Positions 25,501-36,597 of a stretch of DNA of 64,000 nucleotides are shown here, piece after piece (the stretch's first letter is position 1; each line of letters begins with the position of its first letter). The notes under the pieces are model-generated. The model was not told the DNA's origin. It saw only the letters and a program-made list of their open reading frames with translations, and did not search any database. Both the position numbers and the translations under genes were made by a program. Source of the stretch: Phylloscopus collybita (Eukaryota; Chordata; Aves; Passeriformes; Phylloscopidae); the NCBI GenBank assembly GCA_027886175.1, contig JAJNNQ010000075.1, positions 6,551,001 through 6,615,000 of the forward strand, read 5' to 3'.

Positions 25501-26541
25501 GTAGAGCTTGCCATAGTCATTAATTCCCAGCCAATCTCTGGAGCTACATAAAGCAAGGTTTCTAATAATGTTTCCAATTAATTTTTAGGTAATAGTTGTG
25601 CATGGTGTTCTGCAAGGAACACTGAAGGTTGGTGGAGGTCCATTCATCAAAACCTGATGGGAGCTGTGGCCTCCGTGGTGTACACAGATGTTGTTCTGGT
25701 CTAGGGAAACATTAGAGAGAATAGTTAACACAGCAAGACAAAAGATATATCACAGTAAAAGATTTCTAGCCATAAAATTAAAAAGAGGGTAAAAGCATAT
25801 CTATTCAGCAGAGAGAGTGGAGTAATAAGTAAAGATAATCTAATTACAGTCTGAAGCAAGAAAGAACTTTTTTTCCACAGTTTTCAGTGAGATGGATTAC
25901 CCTCTGTTGTGGAGGGGACTCAGAAGAGAGCAGAGACAATAATGATCTCCAGCAAAGTCATTCTGGTAGGACAGCCAAGGTGTGACAAGGGTGAGATGTG
26001 ATGACAGGTTTGACACCCTGTGATGGCACCAGAGCAAAGCCAAAGCCATAGTGCTGACTCACTTGTGAATGGTCCTCAGGGTCAGCATACCAGACCACAA
26101 AAAGAGAGTTGATGATGAAGGGTTTGTTTTTATTAGAAGACAAATTGGAACAATCAGTTTCTAAAATACAAAAAATTGGATGTTCTGGATGAGAGACTTC
26201 AGTATTAACGTTTTTGTAAGGAAGTTTACCTCCATATGCCCTCCACTTATGAGAGCCCATGAAAACTTCTCAAGGGCAGATCTTGCTCCAGTGACCTCTG
26301 CAATGAGCCAAAGGGCAATTCCAATGGGAGCTGGCCTGGTCAGCCTGGTGCTTTGGCAGGGTTTGGCCACATCCAGGGGCAGGCCCGGGGGCTGCAGGGT
26401 GGAGAGGCCAGGGCTCCCTGTGCTGGACACAGCTGACCCCAGTAGGCTCCAATGACCCCACCACAGGGCACATCTGAGCCCCTTGGCCAAGCAGGGGTGC
26501 CCAGGTCATGCTCTTACTCATCAGGTTCTGTGGTACGATGT
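22550..26541. other. Intergenic; A-rich simple repeat at 23118-23218
   Basis: No gene recognised. An imperfect (AAAC)n stretch occupies 23118-23218 and a shorter A run follows near 23241-23252. The part from about 26240 to 26540 is more GC-rich and has CR1-like overtones next to the CR1 tail at 26542, but I could not match it confidently. Confidence 0.45.
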
Positions 26542-26617
26542 CCTGCAAGGAGCAGGGAGTTGGACTTTAAGACTCTTATGTCTTCTTTTCAGCTTGAGAT
26601 ATTCTATGATTCTGTGA
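26542..26617 (+). mobile_element. CR1 LINE tail fragment
   Basis: This short 3' end reads TCCTGCAAGGAGCAGGGAG, TTGGACTTTAAGAC, then AGATATTCTATGATTCTGTGA, the canonical CR1 octamer-type terminus in sense orientation. Confidence 0.75.
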
Positions 26618-28711
26618 CCGTATCCCACGTTTCCACCCAGGGCAACCCTTCAGGCCTGTTTTCTCTTCCAGAACAAAGACTGGGGCCATCTGAGAGCTGT
26701 CTTCAGCTACAGCAAGATGAGAGCTGTAAAGACAGTGTAGACAAACACTCTCAGCCCTGGCAGACAGGATAAGAAGGAGAGCAATGGCCACAAAAGGCAC
26801 CATGGAAAATTCAAGTTGGACAAAGTTATCTTTTTCGCTTGGAGGGTGGTGAAGACCAGGCACAGGTTTCCACAAAGAGGTCATGGATTTGCTATTCCTG
26901 GGTATTTTTAAAGGTCTAAGCTGTGGTTTATCCCAGCTTTGAGTGAGTGGTTAGACCAGAGACCTCCAGAAGTCTCTTCTGATGAGCACTTGAATGACTG
27001 TGATTATAACACTGTAAAAAAAAATGTGGTAGACTAGTTTTGAAAAGTAAAAAAAGTAATATAACTCCGGAAGAATATTTGCAGCCACTGCAAAAGAACT
27101 CCCTTGTTTAGAATAAGGAGTCTGAAGGTTAAATCCTCCTGAGGAAAAAACTGCAATAAAAATAAAGGTGGTAAAGAAAGTTGGTGTGATCATAAAGATA
27201 GATGACCTGGGGTGGGAGGGGGGGGGGGGCATAACACTTCCTTTTATTTTCAACATTTATTTTGCTTTGTTCTGATTTTTAGGAAACAAAATTTGTTTGT
27301 TGTTCTGTCTTTTCAAGGGAAGCATAGCAGGCAATGCTCCTTGCAGGAAAAGTACAGCTGGGCAACAATTGCTGCATTCCTGCAATTGCTGTAGGGCTGG
27401 TGGAACTGGGATCCCTGACAGAGCTGCAGAAGTGCTGTGTGGCAGAACCTCCCCCCTGTATTACAAATATTCGGGCTTGGACACAGGTGGAGGATACAAA
27501 ACTAAGCAGAAGATGAGAGCTGCCATCTCACATACAGGTATGAATGTAACTCATCTCATGCAAAAGGGTTTCCACATTATTGGGAATAAGGAGAAGGGGA
27601 GATCACAGCCTTCCTGGAGGGAAGTTAACTCCAGCCAGAGGATCTGCATGATCCTGCCCTGTTGAGGGAAATGGCCAAGTCTGGAAGCCAATGGCCTCAC
27701 AAAGTACTCCACTGGGAAGGGCAGAAACGGCCTGTAAGGGACCATGACTGAGACATGCTATGGATTCTGTACGTGTGGAATGACTGGCAAGGCTGAAAGC
27801 AGGACTCTGAAACCTCTGGAGTGCAGCTGTGGTCACAAGCAAATACATCTGTCCCTCCAGCCTCACTGAAAAACTGTGCCCACAACTGACTGAATGAGTT
27901 AAGAAAAGACAAGTTCAGTGTGGACTAGGTGAAAGGAAGGGCTTTTAGAAGGACCATGGGAATGGAGGGCCTATTTTATAATGCTCTGTTTCATAAGAAG
28001 TCTTGTTTAGTCTGGCAGAAGAGTGGCTGCAAGGGAACATGACTGCTTTCTAAAAATACAACAAGGAGGGAAACACTGGGGAAAACTATTTAAGTGAAAA
28101 GCCAATTCTGGTGCAGAAACAGGTGGTATAAATTGTCTCAGAAAAAATTTAGTGCAGATTTGTAACTGAACAGGGAGGTCTAATTGCTGCAGTGTGTTGA
28201 GAGTGGGGGGGCATCCAAACTACTTTTGTGAACAAAATTTGACAGGTTTGAACCTGCTCAGAAGGTGGTTCACAATAGCAGACAGTGGGACTCACTCACT
28301 CAGGAGTTGTTCTGCCTCTGGCCCTGTAGGGCTGGTGTGTCAGAGGGCAGAGGTGTTGTGACCCTCATGCTGTTCTGCCATCAGGGCAGAATTACACTGC
28401 TCTTTAAACTGCTTTGATAAACACAGCCTAAATGTTTTCTTTTGCTTTCACAGATTTCTTGTTAATCTCAACACTTTGTCCTGCTGGTGTCCTGGGGTGA
28501 TACTGTAGTCCAGCCAAAGGACCAACGCCTTCTTCTACTCTTTATCTTCTGTTTTTTCCAACATTGCCTGACACTGCCTCTCAAGTGGCATGCTATTATT
28601 CTCTCTTCTTCTTTATCTCCATGTTCTCCAATCCATCTGATTTGTCCACCTTATTTATTTTCTTCTGCCCTGTGTTACATCTGCCTGATCTTCTGTATCA
28701 TCCTGGGTGTC
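26618..28711. other. Intergenic; G-run at 27209-27229
   Basis: No gene recognised. GGGG-T-GGG-A-G12 at 27209-27229 is a short quadruplex-prone tract on the plus strand. Confidence 0.4.
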
Positions 28712-28921
28712 TGTTTGTTTGTTTGTTGTTTTTGTTTGGTTGGTGGTTTTTTGTTTTTGGTTGGTTGGTTGGTTGGGTTTGGGTTTTTTTGGGGTTTTTT
28801 TGGTGGGTTTTTTTTTTGTTTTGTTTGGTTGGGGTTTTTTTTGTTTGGTTTTTTTTGTTTGTTTTGTTTTGTTTTTTGGTCTTTTCTTTGTTTGTTTGTG
28901 TTTTTTTAATATATATATATA
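28712..28921 (+). repeat. T/G-only low-complexity tract ending in (AT)n
   Basis: For nearly 200 bp the plus strand is almost entirely T and G: (GTTT)n, (GGTT)n and T runs with GGG or GGGG blocks. An (AT)n run follows at 28909-28921. Apparent Trp/Gly/Phe- or Lys/Thr/Pro-rich open frames here are translations of the repeat. Confidence 0.9.
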
Positions 28922-31900
28922 TTTGATACTTCTTACTTCCAAGTGAAAATATATGGGGATCTACACCTCACAGATTCCATGTGGAGTGTGTGCCTAACAG
29001 GAGTATCATAAGATGCAGAACATAAATTAAACCAGGGCAGATGAGATTACTTAATCTCAGTACACTGAGATTAAGTGTGGTTGAGGGACTACAACTGCCC
29101 ATTTCTATGAATGGACCATCCACCCCTCCAGGAGATTGCAAGGCTTGTTTTGGGGGACAGAGAAGCACCACAGCTGGGTTAAGGAGGATTTTATGCTTGG
29201 GAATTTGCCTGCCTTTTCTATGTACTAGCTGAAAAGTACTGGATCCTCAATCCTTTGCTACTAAGCTTGTCTTATGTGGTTCCTCCTCTGGTGTGCAGAG
29301 ACTGTTTAAATTAGATTTCAGCAAGCACACAGAAGAGCAAAACACACCTTGCTCAAGAAAACGTGTCAACTGAATGTCCATCAGAAAAGCATGATGGTCC
29401 CACACCCCTGGTCATGGCTTGTCATCTGGATGCTCTCTAGGCTCTGCTGTCTGGGTCTATTGGCTTTGGTGGGAACACAGACACCCAGCTCAGAGGGAGA
29501 AGCCTGCACACAGCCCAATTACATTTAACCAATTGAAATGCACATGCCAAGAGCAAGTGGAGATGTCCCTGGGTATCTCAGATGCTTTTATAGGATTGTC
29601 AGAAATTACACAGGACCTGCATCAGACTTGTGATTTTCTGAAGCAGGAGCTGTAGTTGTCTAGGACAACTTAAATGGCACAGAAGTTTTATGTGTGGGCA
29701 AGTGAACAAGCTGTGTGTGCCTTAATCTGGAGCTGGATTGTGTCTGAAAAGCTAAAATAAAAATTTTCATGTGCAGCTGAAGAAACCAAAAAACTGGTTT
29801 TGCAAGCTCCAGAGCTTCAGTGCATCACATGCAACCTGGTATCAATTACCCACTAAAACCAACACAAGCCTAAATCAAAAGGAATCACTCAAATCTCCAA
29901 GGAGGAGCAAAAGCAAAGTCTGAGGGGAAGGCAGGTGACTGTTAATTGAGTTATATCACAGGATACAAAGGCTGAAGACTTTGATACTGTAAACAAGAAA
30001 GCAGTATTAGAAGTGGCCTAAACTGAAATAAAACCAAATTTGAATGAAAGCAAAGTGTTTGCTGGCTCAGAGATTTGAAATTAACTTGGCTGCTGATTCA
30101 GTGGATCAAAAATTTCATTCATCTAATGTCTCTGACTTTCCACTTATGTCCAAAAAAATGTAACTTAAGTACAGCTTGACTGGAAGATTGCTGTTTGAAC
30201 AATGGGGTTTTTTTCTTTTAATGGAAAATTTCAGCTCCATTTTTCCAGTAGTCCAAAACATCCTCTGCTTCCCATATTGTGAGATGACAATGCTCAGCTG
30301 TCTTTGGCCTGAATTGTGGCTCCAGGCCAGAAAGTATCTCAAGTTGTAAAAAGTCCTAAATCAGCACATCTTACCACTAAAGAGTGAGGAAAAACAGTTT
30401 CTAAACTATATGAAATATTCATGTCTAGCATCTTGTGAGATACCATCTGGTTAGATCAAACCAAAGCAGAGCAGATAGTGACAGAGAAACATACTGAGTA
30501 GAAAGTGGGGAGCATGACTTGAAGATTCATTGTTTCATGCCCTATAAAAGAGCACTACAAAAGCAGCGTCACTTCATGAACAATAAACTTTTCCAGCAAA
30601 AAAAAAATCTGAAATAGCAGTGTTGATCTTTTGGGCCTGTTATTAGGAAAATAGTAATGTACTTCAGATAATATCACACTTCTCATAAGGGCACTGATAA
30701 TTAAATCGCAATTTAATATTTGACTAAATATTGAAGTGTCTAAGAAAAAAAGCCATACCCCCAAATTACCAAACAAGCACTTCAACAGCAGCAAGAAGAA
30801 TAAACAAAGAACAAATCCTGCTGCAGGCATTGTGATCTTCCAGCATTTTATATGTATATTCCCAGAAGTAAACATGTCCTTTTATCCCTAAAAGCTCTTG
30901 TTCATGGGGCATAGCACTTGGGAGACCTGTTCTTTTCTCCTGCAAGAGCTACTTTTCTGATATATATGACCTTGAGACAATATGTCTGTTACTGCTTCCC
31001 CTCCCACTTCCAGTCTCTTCCAAACAGCGACAGGTTTGCTGTGCCTTGTACAATGGGGCCTTCAGGTGCTATTGCAATGTAAATAGTGGCAGTACAGGTG
31101 CAATTGTGAGTAAAATATGGCTTTGATTATTCAGTTACAAGGTCACCCTTGGGTGAAAGGATTGCTGCATAAAACATTGCTGAGCCATCAGTCTGTGGCT
31201 GCCTCCTGGTTATATAATAATATTATTTCAAATGTACTCAAAGTGTTTAAGGCTTTCCCAAAACTGCCAAGTTTGTGGTGCAGTGGAACATCAGAGGTAA
31301 AATGGTCCCACACAAGTGAGTACGAACACAGAGATGCTTACAGTGCTGGGGCTTTCCCCACTCTCTCCTGGTTGCTGGCAATTTACCCCTACCTTTTTTC
31401 AAGGTTAATTAAGCTTTGTGCCATTTGGAGGATAAGGAACTATTGTACCCAGCTCGGTGGAGAGGGAAGATGAAGAAGGCAGACATTAAATGGCTGTTTC
31501 AGAGCACAGAGCTGGAATCAGGAACAGGGTGCTCTCCTTTCCCTCTCTTATTATACCTTGTGATACCTTGTGATAAAACCAAAATGCTACCCCTTTAACA
31601 GCAATGTCACTCACAGAGTATGGGCTCTGCACAGCCTTTGAAAAGCAGGGAATAGAGCATCAAATACTCCAGCCCACTTAATTTGAAGATTGCCTATAAT
31701 AAACCTTTGGGAACATGTAAAATAGACAGGTTAAGTTACATAGTTATAAATATCACTGGATTTCTGGCATTTAGGAATAAAAAGTTTTGATCTGTTCAGT
31801 TTAAGAGTGCCTAAAACTTCCATGCACTATCTTAAAATTTAACATTAAGTGCTTTTCTTTTTGTACTTTCCAAAAGCTTAGCTAGAGACAATTTGGACAC

Positions 31901-33487
31901 AGCGTGACAAAACTTTGCCTTAATAACATAAATATCTATGCTCAAGTAATTTGACAGAGTGTGCCACTGCAAAATATTTTCTATTCAGCAAAATGACAGT
32001 TCTTATCTAGTTCTTATCCACAGAAACCCTTAAAGAAACAATCCATTGCCCTTTAAAAGCCCCTCTCAATTCCTTGCTTTCCCATCCATCTTATTTATAG
32101 CTCTGTCTTTGTAAAGCGCTCCAGGATCTACAAATGAGAAGTGCTTATAAAACCTCCGTGAGAGCCGGGATTTGAAACCAGCAGCACTTGTGGATGTTAT
32201 GCATATGAAGGGAAGGCTTGAGTGCAACACGCCTCAGCATTCAAAATCAACCCCACATCAGTGTCCTCGTCAACAACTTCGCTTCAAACCAGCGCTCACT
32301 CGACATCGGTATAAATGCACCCCAAGGCCTCTTAGCCCTTCTCCCACTTCTTTTCGACAGGCGTTTCACTGTGTCTGTGAGCAGGGATCCTCCCTCCCTG
32401 TTTTCCCTCGTTGCACAATTTGCTTTCCATGGGCCTCTTTGGCAGCTCCAGCCTTTTCAGAAAGCAGAGTTTATTCCTCCCCTCCTCTTTCAGCCTTGCT
32501 CTGAGGAGGAGGTCTGTGGCAGGGACTCCATGCAGCAGAATGTCAATGCCAGAAGTGGCCTTTCTCATGGAAATCAGGTGCGGGAGCCTGGCATTTTCTG
32601 TGCAAGAATGAGAGGCTTTGGTGGGTTGGGTTTTTTTGCCCCCTCCTGTTCTGGAAGATTATATTTGAACCAATGAGTTCTGGCTCTCTCAAACCTTGTG
32701 GGTGCCAGATCTTTCCTCAGAACTGATTTCTCCATCTCCTCCCTCACCTACATTGTTGTGCCATCTCATTTCGTCATGTCGAATTAGTTATTATAGGCTT
32801 ATCTTGGTTTTTTTTTTTTAAGATTTCATGCATTAAAGTGCCAAAGAAGTGTATTTTGTTTGAATTTACTCATGCCGAGGACTGTATTTATGTCCTCCAC
32901 AAACACTGATTAAACTGCTTGACCCCCAGGGAGAAAAGAAAGGCCTCTCCTTACTGAACTAGGAAGCAACAGGAGATGTGCAGAAAGGAGACACTGAGGT
33001 CATGTTGATATATCCCTGGCCCATTTATTTATGCCCCTCCTAAAAGTTTGCATTTCAAAGTCTTCTTCCTGATTTGGGGGTCGGTAACTTGGACACTGCA
33101 CTTTTCAGCATTAAAATATGAAGGTCCAAGTCCTGGTGTCTTGATACACAGTTCATCCTGGCTGACAGGCACATTCAGCCCAGATGGTTGTCTGGTACCT
33201 TAGAAGAAGGCCACTCCTGTCTGCTCCTGACTGGCCAAACTCATCCCCTTCACAGCTCTTCAAGCCAGCCACAGTCAGGCCCATGGCTCGGAAACTGGCA
33301 TTAAAGGAACCCATGAAAAAGCAAATTGCAGCAGAGCTGGCACCTACCAGAACCGCTGGCAGATCCACACACAGCCTCCTCAGGACAGGCTGGCATCACC
33401 CTCACTGCCCACCATGCAAGAGTTGCCTTCCACCCAAACACTCCTGCTCTGAATAGCAGCCAGCTGCAGTGTTTTCTGCCAGTTGCA
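28922..33487. other. Intergenic, no recognised gene
   Basis: No coding gene recognised. A perfect 13-bp inverted repeat with a 2-base loop lies at 29049-29076 (left arm ACTTAATCTCAGT). The motif GTAAAGCGCTCCAGGATC at about 32113-32130, followed by GAAGTGCTTATAAA, resembles the 3' end of old MIR/L2-type elements (low confidence). Confidence 0.4.
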
Positions 33488-33640
33488 AAATCACAGAATA
33501 TTCTGAGTTGGAAGGGACCCACAAGAATCACTAAGTCCAGCTCTTAAGTGAATGGCCCATACAGATATTGAACCCTCAGCCACAGCACTATCAGTCAGTA
33601 ACACAACACTAAATCTACTTGGGCTGATAAGAAATAAACC
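33488..33640 (-). mobile_element. tRNA-Ile-derived SINE with CR1-like tail
   Basis: Read on the minus strand, the 3' end is CR1-like (GGGTCCCTTCCAACTCAGAA then TATTCTGTGATT). Upstream is GGTTCAATATCTGTATGGGCCA (33575 down to 33554), matching the T-arm and acceptor stem of tRNA-Ile at about 16 of 22 positions. Further upstream the match to the tRNA body is weak. This is the architecture of the zebra-finch SINE family TguSINE1. The tail alone could be read as a plain CR1 end, but the tRNA-like head argues against that. The outer boundary is approximate. Confidence 0.6.
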
Positions 33641-34560
33641 ATGTCACAGATTCAGTGATAGGTAAAAATGTCTCTTTAAAATTATTTCCTTATTAAAGCT
33701 CTGCCTTTAAACGGGCAAGACCCAGACTATGCATGAACTCCTACTGCAGGTCCTGGTTGTGCCGTGATAGGATTTAAACTGGTTTTTCTTAATACTCTGG
33801 AAGAAAGATGCTGTGCATTTCAAAGGCAGGAAAACTGTACCCATGCCCTTTTATCCACCTGCAGGAAAGGTTTGATGAACACATATCAGCTTGTATTTTT
33901 GATAAATATAGGATTGTATTTCTGAATGAATATTCTGGTTAAAATCATTTGAAATTTGTCACAGCTCCAAAAACAACAGCAAGTGGCACCCAGAAAGTAT
34001 GCAGTGTGTTCTGCATGGCGGGCAGATGAAAGGCAGCGTAATTGCTAATTGATAGTGTATTTAAATACCATGCCTGCACACTTATCTTGACTAAAAGCCT
34101 GAAATATGTAACATGCTGATAATGCACACACCTTTCATGACACAAAGTACAAACCCAGAGTCAAACACACTGACCTTACACATATTGCAAGCTGCACGTA
34201 CTCACAGCTGACAAGTGTTTGAAGCAAAGCATTTACACATAAAACATTTATGCACACATTGTGCACTGAGGCATTGAAATATGCAGCCTTCCATATGTTA
34301 TACATATTACATATATGATTTCTATGCCAAGTATTTTGGGAAAAGAAAAAGCAATTACCCATATGTTCTCTAAACAATGGGAACGTGCTGTAAGTTGTGG
34401 CACTGGAGAGGCAGCTTGATCCTCAGGGAATACTTAAGTGCCATAGGATGGGGAAGAACACTAGAGATGGAAAGGAGCAGGCAAAATGTGATGGCACAAG
34501 CTGGGTTTGTGTAAATGCGTGCATAGAAAAGGCAGCATTTAAATTCATGGAACACAACAG

Positions 34561-35260
34561 GACAGAATCAAAGAGAACATCCTAAGCTGGAAGGGACCAC
34601 CAAGGATCATTGAGCCCAACTCTTGGCCCTGCACAGCACAATCCCCAAGAGTCACACCCTGTGCCTGAGAGCACTGACCAAACTCTTCCTGAACTCTGTC
34701 AGGCTTGGTGCTGTGACGACTTCCCTGGGGAGCCTGTTCCAGTGCCCAAACATCCTCTGGGTGAAGAACCTTTTCCTGATATCCAATCTAAACCTTCACT
34801 GACACAACTTCAGGACATTCGCTTGGTCACCAGAGAGAAGAGATTGATGCTGTTCCTTGTGAGGAAGCTGCAGACCACAGTGAGGTCTCCTCTCAGTATC
34901 CTCCAGGCTGAGCAAATGCCCTCAGCCACATCTCATATGGCTTCCCCTCCAGACCCTTCACCACCCTCACGGCATTTCTTTGGACACTTTCTAATGCCTT
35001 AATGCCTTTATATTGTGGCACCCAAAACTGCCCCCCAGAGTTGAGGTGAGGCTGCCCCACTGCAGAGCAGAGAGGGACAATCCCCTTGCCTAGCTGGCCA
35101 TGCTGTCCCTGATACCCCAGGACACAAGGACACAGATGTCCCTCCTGGCTGCCAGGGCACTCATGTTCACCTTGCCATCGACCAGGACCCCACATTCCCT
35201 CTCTCCCTGCAGAAAGGAGGGAAGGACTGACTCCATGAAGGGCTGAGTGCTCACGCTCCC
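34561..35260 (-). mobile_element. CR1 LINE, long 3' fragment
   Basis: The plus strand starts with the antisense CR1 tail (ACAGAATCAAAGAGAACATC, AGCTGGAAGGGACC). It continues through TTCCCTGGGGAGCCTGTTCCAGTGCC, TTTTCCTGATATCCAATC, a reverse-transcriptase 3' region, and the stretch around 35160-35215 reading CATGTTCACCTTGCCATCGACCAGGACCCC. At about 700 bp it is the longest CR1 piece in the window. It ends just before the inverted-repeat arm that flanks the CpG island. The 130-codon and 140-codon frames inside are degraded CR1 sequence. Confidence 0.9.
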
Positions 35261-35305
35261 ACATCTTGCACTCCCCAGGCACGTGTGCCCATAGGGACAC
35301 CAGAC

Positions 35306-35460
35306 TGGCATTCAAACCCTACAGCCGACAGCAGCTCTGCTCCAGGGTTTGCTAAAAAAAGAAAAAAAAAAATCACCCCCAAGGGCCTTGTTCTGGACTG
35401 TCTCAGAATCCTGCTTGTGCACTGGGCTGCTGTGGGGGGAAAAAAAGAATATACATATAC
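35306..35460 (+). repeat. Inverted-repeat arm, left of CpG island
   Basis: This arm pairs with 36451-36597 in inverted orientation. A 30-bp block (from AGCAGCTCTGCTCC to GGTTTGCTAAAAAA) and a 35-bp block (from CAGAATCCTGC to GCTGTGGGGG) are identical between arms. The remainder differs by a few substitutions and A-run length changes. I estimate around 90% identity outside the indels. The arms enclose about 990 bp that contain the promoter and first exon. Confidence 0.9.
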
Positions 35461-35575
35461 ATACACATGCATATATATATATGCACCCCTATATACGTGC
35501 ACATATACACATATATACACGCATATATATGATATATATATTATATCAATACTATATATTTATTATCGGTAGGGT
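35461..35575. repeat. TA/CA-rich microsatellite
   Basis: Imperfect alternating TA and CA/TG dinucleotides immediately precede the CpG island. A shorter (TA)n also sits on the inner side of the right arm at 36441-36456, so the symmetry extends partly into the microsatellites. Confidence 0.85.
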
Positions 35576-35738
35576 GCCCTGTGGGTGACCCCGGGGGGCG
35601 GTGCCAGGCCACGCCCGGCGAGCGCTCATTGGGCCGGAGCGTCGAACGGCCACGCCCCCTCCCGCCGGCGGCGCGTGCGCGAGCGAGCGGGGCTGGAGGG
35701 CGGGGCCGGGAGAGGGCGGGGATTGGTTGCCATGGCGG

Positions 35739-35746
35739 TGACGTCA
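35739..35746 (+). promoter_or_regulatory. Perfect CRE (TGACGTCA)
   Basis: The full palindromic cAMP-response element, bound by the CREB/ATF family, sits in the promoter core about 12 bp after an inverted CCAAT box and directly adjoins a YY1-like motif. That spacing is typical of CREB-bound CpG-island promoters. Binding itself is inferred. Confidence 0.7.
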
Positions 35747-35749
35747 GAG

Positions 35750-35927
35750 GGTGCCGGGGACGGGCGGTGGAGACACGGAAAGGTCAAACTGGAGGCGAGG
35801 GCAGCGAGCGCGGCGGGGCCGCGGCGGCAGCAGCGGGGCACGGCCGGGCACCGCCGCTTCGCCAGGCTCCGCTGGACTCGCTGGCCGGGCGAGGCAGCCC
35901 CTCGGTCCCCGCCGCCTCCCCGCACAG
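35750..35927 (+). ncRNA. Probable first exon of the mir-30 host transcript
   Basis: The exon is proposed from a promoter core at about 35700-35750 and a good donor CCGCACAG/GTACGGGAG at 35927/35928. The stretch has no convincing coding frame with a recognisable product. Its assignment to the mir-30d/30b primary transcript rests on strand and on the absence of another gene in the following 25 kb. The exact start site is a guess. The alternative is a non-coding first exon of a gene lying beyond the window. Confidence 0.4.
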
Positions 35928-36450
35928 GTACGGGAGGAGCGGCGCTCCGGGGCCGGGCTTGGGGCGGGGGACAGGCGGCGAGGAGGGGGCCGGGGCTGGG
36001 TCAGGCAGCGCCTGTTGGAGGACCCCGGGGTGTGGGGTCGCGGCCGGCCGTTCCCGGCGGTGGGCGAGCTGGGAGAGCGCTCCCTGCGCTGTGCGGGGTG
36101 GGACGGCAGCCCCCCACGCTCCCGGTGTTCCCTCTCGTGCCGGGGGTCTTTTCTCTGCGGAGCCCCTGGGGCTGTGACCCTGGCACTGTGACCCTCGTGA
36201 CCCGCCAACAGAAGTTGTTGGTGGTTTTTTTGTTTTATTTTTTTCCCCCTGTGGGCTTTAGGGAGCGCTGCCCCCCGCCCCGGCCCCCAGCTTTGCATAA
36301 CTTGTCTCCCAGTTGACTGTCCCTTCCTCCTTGCACTTTGCCCTTGCCTGGTGGTCTGTGGCATGAGGGAGTGAAACTATTCAAGGACTGGGTTTTGTTT
36401 CTCTAGGGAAAGAGCTGGGTCACAAACGAGGCAGGCTGCTTAATAATATA

Positions 36451-36597
36451 TATATGTATATTCCTTCTCTCCCCCACAGCAGCCCAGTGCACAAGCAGGA
36501 TTCTGTGACAGTACAGAACAAGGCCCTTGGGTGTGATTTTTCTTTTTTAGCAAACCCTGGAGCAGAGCTGCTATTAGCATGTGGAGTTTGAATGCCA
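36451..36597 (-). repeat. Inverted-repeat arm, right of CpG island
   Basis: Reverse-complement partner of 35306-35460. It lies in the presumed first intron, so it would be transcribed while most of the left arm lies upstream of the start site. The arms are not CR1 or LTR sequence that I recognise, and the identical blocks suggest a recent inverted duplication, gene conversion or constraint. Confidence 0.9.

Larger units (their letters stand above)
35585..36180 (+). promoter_or_regulatory. CpG-island promoter, TATA-less
   Basis: This is the only CpG-dense, very GC-rich block outside a repeat. Visible elements: inverted CCAAT boxes (ATTGG at 35628-35632 and 35722-35726), GC boxes (35651-35663 on the minus strand; 35698-35706 and 35714-35721 on the plus), an NRF1-like GCGCGTGCGCG near 35671-35681, a YY1-like CCATGGCGG at 35730-35738 and a CRE at 35739-35746. 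No TATA box is seen. G exceeds C downstream of about 35800, as is common on the non-template strand after a start site, so plus-strand transcription starting around 35750 is likely. The frames of up to 243 codons across it are explained by lack of stop codons in GC-rich DNA. Confidence 0.85.

Noticed and set aside
28655..28942. Trp/Gly/Phe-rich and Lys/Thr/Pro-rich frames of 79-140 codons
   Set aside because: They are translations of the T/G-only low-complexity tract.
34610..35315. Frames of 130-140 codons near 34.6-35.3 kb
   Set aside because: They lie inside a degraded CR1 copy. The plus-strand frame is antisense to the element and neither is an intact reverse transcriptase.
35581..36364. 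Long open frames (up to 243 codons) across the CpG island on both strands
   Set aside because: They overlap in several frames and both strands, are Gly/Arg/Pro/Ala-rich and cross a good splice donor. GC-rich DNA with few stop codons explains them.
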